The notes under the pieces are model-generated. The model did not search any database. It saw nothing but the letters and a program-made list of their open reading frames with translations, and had not been told where the DNA came from. A stretch of 64,000 bases of DNA from positions 1 to 64,000 of the forward strand of contig NW_020312762.1 of NCBI RefSeq assembly GCF_002999335.1, given 5' to 3'. The stretch's first letter is position 1. The number at the start of each line of letters is the position of its first letter. This document shows, one piece after another, positions 51,907 through 59,462 of the stretch. Made by a program: the position numbers and the translations under genes. Source of the DNA: Cyclospora cayetanensis. Its lineage: Eukaryota > Apicomplexa > Conoidasida > Eucoccidiorida > Eimeriidae.

Positions 51907-54900
51907 GCCTGACCAGAAGTGAAGGTGTCACAGCAGTCGGCCTTGAGCTGCAGAAGCATCCGCCTGAGGAGCCTGTAGACGGCGAGTATTTAATAAACGT
52001 CTTAATGGTGAGTTACACTTGCTGCATTCGCAGCTGCGTGCCTGGTATGCTGCGGGCTATAGGAGGGGGTGGTGGGATCATTCGCTGTAGCTTGGCGTTG
52101 TATTTGCGGTAAAAGCTAACTGTGATTCCACGTGCTGATTCGGGAGAGAGAGAGAGAGAGAAAGAGACAGAGAAAGAGAGAAATTGAGAGACAGAGAAAG
52201 ATAGAGAGACAGAGAGAGAGACAGAGAGAGACAGTCGCTTAAGGCGTTTTTTGTTTCGAGGATATGTCTGCTGCAGGAGCTGACGGGAACTTCCCTCTTT
52301 CAGGCATCTCCACGACACATGGCGCATCTCTTGGCTGCTATATATCTGCTAGTCAGCGGTGGAGGCAACAGTAGCAGCAACAACAGTACCAGCACCAGGC
52401 TTCACCAGAACAGAATAGCAGCTCCTGCTGCAATCAACAGACCTGCCACAGCGGATAGCCATACAAGCAACAGCAGCAACAACAACAACACAGCTGCGGC
52501 AAGCAGCAGCAGCAGTAGTAGTAGCAGCGCTGGTATTCCAAGCGGTGCTGCTGCAGCCAGCAGCCCCTCGGCTGTTCAGATTCAGCCTAGCAGCAACGCC
52601 ATGAGCAGCAGCAGCAACAGTAGCAGCTCTGGTCTGTCTAGTTCGACAGTAGAGGATATCGTTCCAGACAGCAGGGGGGCTGGTAGCAGCAGCGCAAGTG
52701 ACTCTGAGAGCATTCAACAGCGTATTCTGCGCGTGATTTCTCCGAAGGCGGGGGGTTGCATTTGCGGCTTGTTGTGCTCTCCAGAGGTTGCTGCTGCTTG
52801 GTCACATGGTCTCGGATTCTCGCTGCAGCAGAGGGATGCGCAGCAGCAGCAGTTGGCGGTGGTTGCGAAAATCGTGGGGTGTCTGTACAGCTCCCCGCAG
52901 CACCGTGGTTGGGTGGATGAGGCGCTGCGGCGCAACTGTGACGCTTTGAGTGACGTTTTGTCTCTCGAGTTGGGAGCTCTCTCCCGCACACTCCGTGACG
53001 CAGCGCAGCAGCAGCAGCAGTTGCAGGTTCATGACGACATCTGGCCTAAGCGGGAGTCGTTGGAGCCTCACTTTGCCGCCTTCTACCGTCTGTGCGGGAC
53101 CTTGAACGAGGTGTACACGCATCTCCAGCAACAACAGCAGCAGCAAGAGCAAGAGCAAGCACAGGCAGCAGCAGATGCAGCAGCAGCAGCAGCAGCAGCA
53201 GCAGCTTTAGCCGCATCGGGGAGCAGCGCAACATCGAGTGGGGCAGAATCTGCTTTGGCGGCAGAAGCAACAACGCCGTTGGGGTCTGCCGTTTCTCTTG
53301 CTGTAGATCTTTTACGAGCGTCGCAGCCAGCAGCAGCTTCCTCATCAGCAGCTTCCTTATCAGCGGCAACTGAGCGAGGCGTGAAGGCGGTAGACATGCC
53401 AGCACTGGTGCGGTTCCGATCTTTCTTTGATGCCTCTAAAGCTCACAGGATCTGGGAAAGTCTCGAGGAGGTTCTCTCCGCAGTCGGAGCTGCGTACCCT
53501 GCTCTGAGCGCAGAAACGGCAGCCATGCAGCACCGTCACCGCATGCAGCAGCAGCAGCAGACGTTAGCTGCTCTGGCAGCCGAAGCAACAGCTGCTGCAT
53601 TGCCGATCCTCTCCCCCTCCCCCCCAGGAGGGGGAGGCGTCGCTGCTACCACTGCAAGAGGGCAGCGGGGAGAGGAAGCGGATGAGGGAGTCGTTGTCGA
53701 GGAGAGAGAAGCTGCAGCAGCTGGATCTCGTGAGCTTGCTGCTCCGCTGGTCTTGACGCAACTGCTGCCTCTCTTCGAATCCTTCTTGCAGGTGCAACAG
53801 CTCTCGATTGCCGCCGATCTTGGCTTGGAGGATGTGGCACTGCTTCAGGAGCTCGATCTGTTTGCCGCGGCTGCAGAGAAGGAGAGGAGCATTGCAGATC
53901 GCGCAGCTGCTGCTGTTGCTGCTGCTGTAGACTCCAAGACTGGCATTCCGGAGGCATCGGCTGCTCAAGCGGCTTGCTGCAAAGCGAGCGACGAACTGCA
54001 AGAATGCGAGCAGCAGGAAGAGGATGGAGGCGGTGCCTTCGGCGTCAGCTCGCGTCGCCACCTCTCTCTGTGCTGCTTCTGCGAACGGCATGTCTTGTGC
54101 ATCAACGCCTTGCTGAAACAGAATCCCACCCTTCTCTCGGGGCCCTTCTCCCCACTCCTCAGACTCACCCCCATGATGCTGTCTTTTGAAAACAAACGCC
54201 ACTACTTCCGCCAAAGAATCAGAGAAATACGGCATGCAAGCCGTGCAGACCACGTTCGACTCTCCGTTCGGAGGCAGCATGTCTTCACGGACTCGTATCA
54301 TCAAATCCGCATTCGATCAGGTGAGGCTTCCATCTACGGCTTCCAGTAAAGGAGGAGGCGCGAAGCAGTGCAATCGTATTGTGCATGCATGCATGCGCTA
54401 GAACATGCCTCATGACGGGGCTGACAAAAAGCACTCTACTCTTTGGCTTCTTTATAAACGGGCATCATGTGCCGTCCTCGGCTTTTTGAACCCGCTTTCC
54501 TGCTTCACGATCAAAGAAGCGTTGTGCCCAAAGCCGTGTTTTGACACCGCCTCTACTGCGCAGGAGGGAGATTGCATCTAAATGAAAAAAGCAGCTGGGG
54601 TGTCTTCGGGGATCCTAGCCTTTTGCATAATTATATATCCATTCATAGATATGTATGGGCATATATATGTATGTCCACTATGTATATAAAATACCTCTTC
54701 TGTGTGCATGTATATAGATGAACATATATATACACATACAGATATGTATGTTTCTATATATGTATTCATGTATATCGATGAATATATATACACATACATA
54801 TATGTATGTTTTTATATATGTATTCATGTATATATATTTATATACATACATACGTACATATACTTGTACGTGTTAGAATGTACTTCTCTTTCTGTGCGAT

Positions 54901-57522
54901 TCCAGGAGAAGAAATGAAGGGAAAGTTGAACGTCGTTTTCCACGGGGAAGAAGGTTTGGATGGTGGCGGTCTCACGCGTGAATGGTTCGGGTTGTTGGCA
55001 CGTGAAATGTTTAATCCGAATTATGCCCTTTTCACAAGGGAAGGCGCAAAAAGCGAATTTAATCAGCCTAATCCACTCTCTGCCATCAACCCCGAGCACC
55101 TCTACTATTTCAAGTTCATTGGAAGAGTCATCGGTAAGTCTCGTGACATGCGATGAGCACCGGGCAAATAACACTATTTTGCAGCTACAGCTCCTCTTTT
55201 GCTGCTCTCTCCTTTCCCTTCATGGGGAAGAACTTATCTGCCTTACCCTGCCTGCAACGCACCAAGGTGACTGCCTCTCCTTTTTAGGTACCTATACATA
55301 TCTGTAACTTTGTGCATATGTTTATGATGGAGATATACATATATGTACATATACAGCATATATACATACACTTCTGCACATAAAAATAGGCCTAGATACA
55401 TATAACCTATACCTACCATGCCTATGCATGCATGTACATTCATAATTTCATATCCTCACCTAGTGGTGTCTACTCTAGAGATCGTTGGCTTTCGCATAGC
55501 TTTTTGCCTCGCCTCGTCAGCCATTTAAGCGGCGCGCGTGTCGGTGGTATTACATTGGATTTTTTGCGGCTGGCTGTCTGTCTGACGCATATGCCCGCTG
55601 TGTGTTCAGGGAAGGCCTTGTTCGATGGTCATTACTTGCCCGCATATTTCTGCCGTTCGTTTTACAAGCACATGCTGAACAAGAAGTGCTCGATGCGGGA
55701 TGCAGAGTCTCTAGATCCTTCCCTCTACTCCAACCTGCAGAAGATCCTCGAATATCCGCTTGAGGACCTGGCACTATCGGACTTGACGTTCAGTGTAGAG
55801 ACAGATGAATTTGGGAAGCACAAAGTCAACGATCTGCTTCCTGGTGGCAGACACATCACCGTAACCGATGAAAATAAGGCTCTCTACGTCCAGCTCATGT
55901 GCCAGCGCAAGATTGCGGGAGGCATTCAGAGACAGCTGGAGGCTTTCCTAAGCGGCTTCCATGAACTTGTGCCGCCTTCCCTGATCTCTATTTTCGATGA
56001 CAAGGCACGTGCATGCCCTTTTTGCGCGCCATTGCAGCTGTTGACTGGAATGCTGCTACGCTCGACGCTCTGTATATCCATAACCCGCTTCATTGCACGG
56101 AGTGCTGTCCCCTCTTTATTCCTTCTGCCGATGCCTCCCTCTGCCTGCATCTATATTGCTCTTGCTGCTGCCCCTGCGTCTCCTGATGCATCTTGCTAGA
56201 AATCTTGCTATGCCCATTTCACGTTTTTCATGCGCTAAGTCAGCACGTGCCTCGTTCGCTGTACAGTCCGTGGCCTCTCCGAAGCTGTTCTTACTGACTT
56301 GCCTCCCCGTCAGTAGCCTATGCCTTGTGCCTTTTTTTTTCTCTCTTTCTCTATGTATGTGTGAGTGTCTGTGTGTGAGTGTCTGTGTGTGAGTGTTTCT
56401 GGGTATGAGCATTCCCTTCATTATCGTCTGGCCCTTCATGGACGATGGTGCGTAATGTCTTTCCCCGCAACTGTTCTGCGTGTTTCTGCGCTTAGGAGTT
56501 AGAATTGCTTCTGTCGGGGTTGCCGACAATCAATGTGGCAGACTTGCAGGAGAATACGGAATACGTGAATTATCTTCCGAATGAGCAGCCAATTCCTTGG
56601 TTCTGGGAGGTGCGATCAGCATATGCACTGCCTGTGCAATAGGAGCCGCGCAAGGGGGTGTTTCGAAGTAGCGGATAAAATCGCTGGGACACATACACAG
56701 TTGCAAATAGGGGAAATCGAGTCGTTTTGCACACAGAAAGAAGGGGTCAGAGTTCGGCTAGAGCACGGGAACATAGCGACGCATCGTATGCATCCTAAAT
56801 TGTACGCTGGCGAGACAGCGGGAGGTGGGGTAGTCGAGACATTGCATGCAGGGGTGTGCGCATGTGGCGTCTCCAGATAATGGAAGAGTTCGATACACCC
56901 CAGAAGGCAGCATTCCTGCAGTTCGTGACGGGAACTTCGCGAGTTCCGATCGGAGGTTTTAGGAATCTTGTGGGGATGCGGGGCCCTCAGAAATTCTCAA
57001 TTCAAAAGTGAGACGTCGAAAGGAGGGGGCAGCATGCTCTGTGTGCGAGGGAAGGAGTGACCTCTGGATGATCGACGTGCCTAAAATACTCAGTGCCTTG
57101 CGTTTTTTGTCTGGGGATATGGCAATTCCACGCTTCTGGACGTCCTTGATTCGATTTCGCTTCCCTCATTTATGGCTGCATCGTCTCTGCTTTCCCGTTA
57201 TGTCTCGCTCTTCCCCTCTCTGGCTGTGCCTCAGTTACACTCCTTTATGACCCTATTTCGCTGTTTTCCTTTTATGTCTGATTGAGTACTCTGTCTGGCG
57301 TCGAAATCAAGCTCCTGTCGCTGGAGCTGCTAGTTTCATCATCCTGCTCGTCCTCTCTTTCGGTGTCTCTGCCTTGTTAGGGCCTATGGAGAAAACAGAC
57401 TGCCTTCCGCGCACACTTGTTTCAACCAGCTGGATCTCCCTGCCTACACTTCTAAGGCTATCTTGAGGAAGAAACTCCTCTTAGCGATTACGGAGGGGAG
57501 GGAAGGCTTTGGCTTTGTATGA
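24047..57522 (+). CDS. Giant HECT-type E3 ubiquitin ligase of the TOM1/UPL1/HUWE1 family
   Basis: It accepts ubiquitin from an E2 on a cysteine and passes it to substrates. Traced exons: about 24047-24283 (true start unresolved), 24497-24617, 24848-24936, 25327-25436, 25814-26654, 26948-27073, 27404-27833, 28139-about 28566, 29212-29411, 30732-31638, 32148-32387, 32976-34088, 34201-34710, 35009-35547, 35762-36593, about 36921-40643, 41339-44552, 45399-45622, 46689-52007, 52304-54320, 54906-55133, 55610-56004, 56496-56609, 56877-57007, 57381-57522. Phases agree at each junction, giving about 7,400 residues, larger than human HUWE1 (about 4,400). Architecture: N-terminal DUF908/DUF913-like helical region ([31 protein letters not shown]), UBA, acidic blocks, DUF4414-like motifs, HECT. 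Much of the excess length is Ser, Ala, Gln, Asp/Glu and Gly/Pro homopolymer. Uncertain points: the first exon, the donor near 28566, the acceptor near 36921, and possible in-frame introns hidden inside the 3.7 and 5.3 kb exons. Confidence 0.92.
24937..25326 (+). other. GC-AG intron in the HECT-ligase gene
   Basis: The exon ends TCTAAG and the intron begins GCAAGA; it ends GGCTGCAG. Phase is 0 on both sides, and the joined protein ([14 protein letters not shown]) matches the conserved family pattern of an ENCS-like motif followed by LYxSxE. A GT donor 15 bases further on would insert residues that break that match. The intron contains a short TATA/TG microsatellite near 24958-24988. Confidence 0.75.
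25447..25662 (+). repeat. Intronic minisatellite, unit about 27 bp
   Basis: Tandem units built on GGTAGGAATAGGAAGGGGAT followed by GATAA(A/C), with slow drift of the last bases, fill most of the 25437-25813 intron. The plus strand is almost purely purine-rich; a long minus-strand open frame of Pro/Ser/Phe/Tyr across it is an artefact of the period. Confidence 0.9.
27107..27150 (+). repeat. 13-bp tandem repeat in an intron
   Basis: About three and a half copies of TGAGTCAAAATGC lie just after the 27073 donor of the HECT-ligase gene. Confidence 0.85.
28590..28980 (+). repeat. Polypyrimidine (TCTCTT) intronic tract
   Basis: Nearly 400 bases of C and T only, with units such as CTCTTTCTCTCT and TTTCCCTCT, lie downstream of the exon that ends near 28566. 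The open frame that runs through it (Ser/Leu/Phe only) is a composition effect; the family homology stops before the tract and resumes at 29212. Confidence 0.9.
29660..30530 (+). repeat. TGTGTATC / TATA array with higher-order structure, in an intron
   Basis: Alternating purine-pyrimidine DNA. A block reading GTAGATGTATATCTATGCAT, then GAGTATATGCATATATAT, recurs about five times (near 29811, 29940, 30106, 30315, 30417), separated by TGTGTATCTG runs of different length. It occupies most of the 29412-30731 intron. Confidence 0.92.
31662..31895 (+). repeat. Tetranucleotide (TGCT/TGCC/TGCA) array in an intron
   Basis: Units of TGCCTGCTTGCATGC and relatives lie in the 31639-32147 intron. Frames read as Cys/Leu/Ala-rich open frames on both strands and are not coding. 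Confidence 0.9.
32680..32968 (+). repeat. TGTGTATGTAACTG microsatellite in an intron
   Basis: TG-rich units with recurring GTATGTAACTG and AACCCTGTG words fill the 3' half of the 32388-32975 intron. Confidence 0.9.
34862..35000 (+). repeat. 18-bp tandem repeat in an intron
   Basis: About seven near-perfect copies of TGTGTGTATGTGCGTC plus TG lie just before the acceptor at 35008. Confidence 0.92.
36597..36775 (+). repeat. ATGTAAATATGGATTC tandem repeat in an intron
   Basis: A 16-bp AT-rich unit repeated about eight times with small length changes, in the 36594-36920 intron. Confidence 0.9.
37240..37375 (+). other. UBA domain of the HECT ligase
   Basis: About 40 residues starting [20 protein letters not shown], followed by a Gly/Val loop and [10 protein letters not shown], form a typical ubiquitin-associated three-helix domain with the MGF loop. 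A UBA downstream of the DUF913 region is found in HUWE1 and UPL1, which supports orthology. It is flanked by poly-Ala/Gln and poly-Ser runs. Confidence 0.93.
37536..39005 (+). repeat. Poly-Ser, poly-Gln and mixed CAG-triplet tracts in coding sequence
   Basis: AGC-coded Ser runs at about 37537-37602 and 38949-39004, CAG-coded Gln runs at about 38230-38285 and 38448-38512, and mixed Gln/Glu/Arg at 38698-38762 lie inside one exon. The same CAG motif is read in different phases at different places. Confidence 0.9.
40880..41135 (+). repeat. CTG-rich 15-bp array in an intron
   Basis: Units of CTGCTGCTGCTGTTC with one to three extra CTG triplets repeat through the 40644-41338 intron. The complement reads as Gln/Glu (CAG and GAA) codons. 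It is the same triplet class as the coding tracts, but on the opposite strand and in an intron. Confidence 0.9.
42000..42165 (+). repeat. Poly-Gln tract, CAA/CAG mixed
   Basis: About 50 residues, nearly all Gln with scattered Leu, Pro and His, in exon 41339-44552. The mixture of CAA and CAG codons differs from the pure CAG tracts elsewhere. Confidence 0.92.
44140..44552 (+). other. Acidic region 1 of the HECT ligase, with poly-Asp
   Basis: About 135 residues dominated by Asp and Glu, ending in a GAT-coded Asp run at about 44478-44522. It continues into exon 45399-45622 ([10 protein letters not shown] and a second Asp/Glu run). Long acidic stretches between UBA and HECT are usual in TOM1/HUWE1 proteins. 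Confidence 0.85.
45060..45350 (+). repeat. TCTGTCTGTCTA microsatellite in an intron
   Basis: Tetranucleotide CTGT/CTAT arrays with recurring GAGTGTGTATCTGTC words lie before the acceptor at 45398. Confidence 0.9.
45740..46572 (+). repeat. Two adjacent microsatellite arrays in one intron
   Basis: A TCTCTCTATCTATGT array (45740-45955) and a second array of CTGTCTGTCTATTATCTGTC with ATCAATTGTCTGTC words (46207-46570) lie within the 45623-46688 intron, separated by about 250 bases of non-repetitive sequence. Confidence 0.9.
47168..47655 (+). repeat. Poly-Gln tract followed by a second acidic tract
   Basis: A CAG-coded run of about 24 Gln (47175-47245) and, after about 85 residues, an Asp/Glu run of about 47 residues coded by GAC, GAG and GAA (47515-47653). 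Both lie inside the 5.3 kb exon of the HECT ligase. Confidence 0.92.
48815..49350 (+). repeat. Poly-Ala and poly-Ser tracts from the same triplet
   Basis: GCA-coded Ala runs (about 48820-48885) are followed by an Ala/Thr-rich segment and an AGC-coded Ser run (about 49278-49347). Both are CAG-family repeats read in different phases of the same exon. Confidence 0.9.
49350..50010 (+). other. DUF4414-like segment of the HECT ligase
   Basis: Three motifs match the TOM1/UPL1 pattern. [20 protein letters not shown] lies near 49415, [20 protein letters not shown] near 49740, and [16 protein letters not shown] followed by [20 protein letters not shown] near 49875. In relatives this segment lies between the acidic region and the HECT domain and is proposed to bind ubiquitin. 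Confidence 0.88.
50955..51150 (+). repeat. Gly/Pro-rich GGGGCCCC-type low-complexity block
   Basis: Runs of GGGGGC and the self-complementary word GGGGCCCC recur about eight times, encoding a Gly-rich stretch with Pro, Ser and His. This is the only strongly GC-rich non-triplet repeat in the coding sequence. Confidence 0.88.
52145..52233 (+). repeat. Purine (GAGA) microsatellite in an intron
   Basis: GAGAGA/GACAGA repeats on the plus strand, in the 52008-52303 intron. Confidence 0.88.
54645..54862 (+). repeat. TATATG microsatellite in an intron
   Basis: TATATATGTATG and CATACATATATG words dominate the 3' half of the 54321-54905 intron inside the HECT domain. Confidence 0.88.
56005..56495 (+). 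other. GC-AG intron inside the HECT domain
   Basis: The exon ends GACAAG, the intron begins GCACGT and ends GCTTAG. Phase is 0, and the joined residues [18 protein letters not shown] reproduce the conserved HECT sequence exactly across the junction. The nearest GT (after GCAC) would shift the frame. This is the best-supported non-canonical donor in the window. Confidence 0.85.
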
Positions 57523-59462
57523 GGCCTGCCTCGTTTGTCTCTTTCTCGTAGCGAGTGCTCTTTCAGCTTCCTCCGATGAGAGCCTAGGGTTTCAGCACAC
57601 CTAGGCCTCATAGACGCCAGGCAGCAGCAAAAAACTGCACTGTCAGGGCTGCCTTTCTACGCACAAATACAGTCGTCATCCCCCCGTGTTCATGTCCTGC
57701 AGGCTCTGCAGCAGACAGGAGGGGTGACTGCTGTGTCAGCCTGCATCCGTTAACTTCGTTTCAGAATGGCCTCTAGTAGATACACATATGTAGTGTACAT
57801 AGGTATATATACACTCAAGTATAAATATATGTATATACCCACTTGCGTGGGCTCAAGCACGCCCACCATGCACAGCGTGCTTGTAGGAGGAGCGTAGACA
57901 CCGAGTACTGCATGAAGAGGTGGCGCTGTGGCCTTAGAGGTTATTGTAGTGTATCGTAGACGAGAGCACACAAGCGAAGCTCCTTCCCAGCCCCGATAGC
58001 TGCGCGTCTCTCTCTGCACGTATCAGTAGGGGTGGAGAATTCGGCCTTTGGTGCCGCATAGAGTCACACTTTTGGAATCCCATTTGTAGCAGGAGGAGTC
58101 TTAGAGATCGGATTGCACGGCTTCCTTTGCCCAACGTCAGTTGCTAATGTTCAGCTGGGGTTGCTTGGTGCGTTTTCGTGCATCCGTCGACAAAGCCGAT
58201 GCACCGCTTTCTAGACTTTATAGGCTTATTAGGGAACCGTTTTGATCGTTTTTGCTTATTTATGGGGTTGGCACTGGCCTAGGCGTGCTCTGAGAATGGT
58301 CGTGCGGGTGTGTGTCACCTTGCTATGAACAGGGGGGGGCAAATTTTCATGAGCTTTATGCGAAGCTGGCGGCTTTTGCTGCTTTGGTGCATTATTTATT
58401 TGCTAAAATCCCATTAAAGAAGGCAAAAGCAGTTGAAACGGCTTTGCCAAAAGGCAGAAGACGCCTGCCGCTTACCCTAGAGTACCAGGCTGCGTTTTGC
58501 TGCCTGGGCTGCCGAGGTCCCCCTGAGTGCACGCAAAGTGAGAAATCTGTCGCAGTGGAAGGATACACTGGAATCAGTGCATTGATAAGCGGTTTAAATC
58601 CCGCATTCGTCACGATTAAACAAAGAGAAGGGGGATTGCCCGTCCCTCTGCCTCCCGGAGCTTCTTGCTGGATTCTAGGGTTCAAGCTCCAGTGGAGGGG
58701 AGGCCAGAGAGGCCTCGGGTGGTGATGCTGGCCCTCTCTTCGCACGAGGTCTCCATGCATACACTGCAAATTCGAGTTGTGTTGTATATTTTGAACCGGC
58801 AAAATACCTTTTGCTTCTTAACTGCTTCCGCAACAGCGACACCCCCTAACACTCGGAGATCTTCAGAGGCACACTGTCGAGCAGCCGTTCCCACTGCTCT
58901 TGGTGTTGCTCTGCCGTCCCCTCGCGATCCTATTGCGCAACAACTCGTATCCGCGTTGCTTCTGTTGTTTTAAAATCTGTTGTAAACACTTTTTCACCCA
59001 ATCCCCCCGCTACAAGCAGCAGCACATATACGCCCAGGCCGGCAGGAGGTTGCGGTGATGCAGGAGTGCAGTTCCGCTGCCTTGGCACCGTTACCTTTTT
59101 CGCTTTCAGCCTTTTGCTTCTTCGGCAGGTCTCTGAGCTCTTGTGTCTGCTGTCTGCATCCTGAAGCAACAGCTTCAGCTTAATCGCTTCTAGCCTCTCT
59201 TGCTTCGCAGAACTGCCGGTGCTGGCACCCGCGCTGCACTTTGATTACGCAGAAGAAAGGGACCGACAGAAAACAGCCAAAGAGGAGGAGCGCTTCTTGC
59301 TTCTGCATGTACACAGCGCAGGCAGCGAGGAGGAGGAGAAGAAGAATGCGCAGAGCAGCAGCATCCAAGGAAACGCCACATGGCCACTGGCATTTGCTGA
59401 GCAAGATCAGCATCTTTGGTTCGTCGTTCTTGCTGCGGCAGCAGTAAGACACCAGGAAACAA
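57523..59462. other. Intergenic and upstream region of the AP2 gene
   Basis: It holds the 3' flank of the HECT-ligase gene and the 5' flank of the AP2-domain gene. A plus-strand open frame at 58312-58725 (137 codons) has no recognisable similarity. An open stretch at 59219-59444 ends at a strong donor (GCAGCA|GTAAGA) and may be the true first coding exon of the AP2 gene, spliced to an acceptor before 59530; the frame could not be decided. Confidence 0.4.

Larger units (their letters stand above)
54178..57522 (+). other. HECT catalytic domain
   Basis: The domain starts at [18 protein letters not shown] and continues [16 protein letters not shown], then [113 protein letters not shown] and finally [16 protein letters not shown]. 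The catalytic Cys codon is at 57418-57420. Length (about 390 residues) and all landmark motifs are intact over seven exons, so the ligase should be active. The C-terminus GREGFGFV is the usual HECT end. Confidence 0.96.

Noticed and set aside
58312..58725. A 137-codon plus-strand open frame between the two large genes
   Set aside because: No family match or splice evidence seen; its length alone is not enough.
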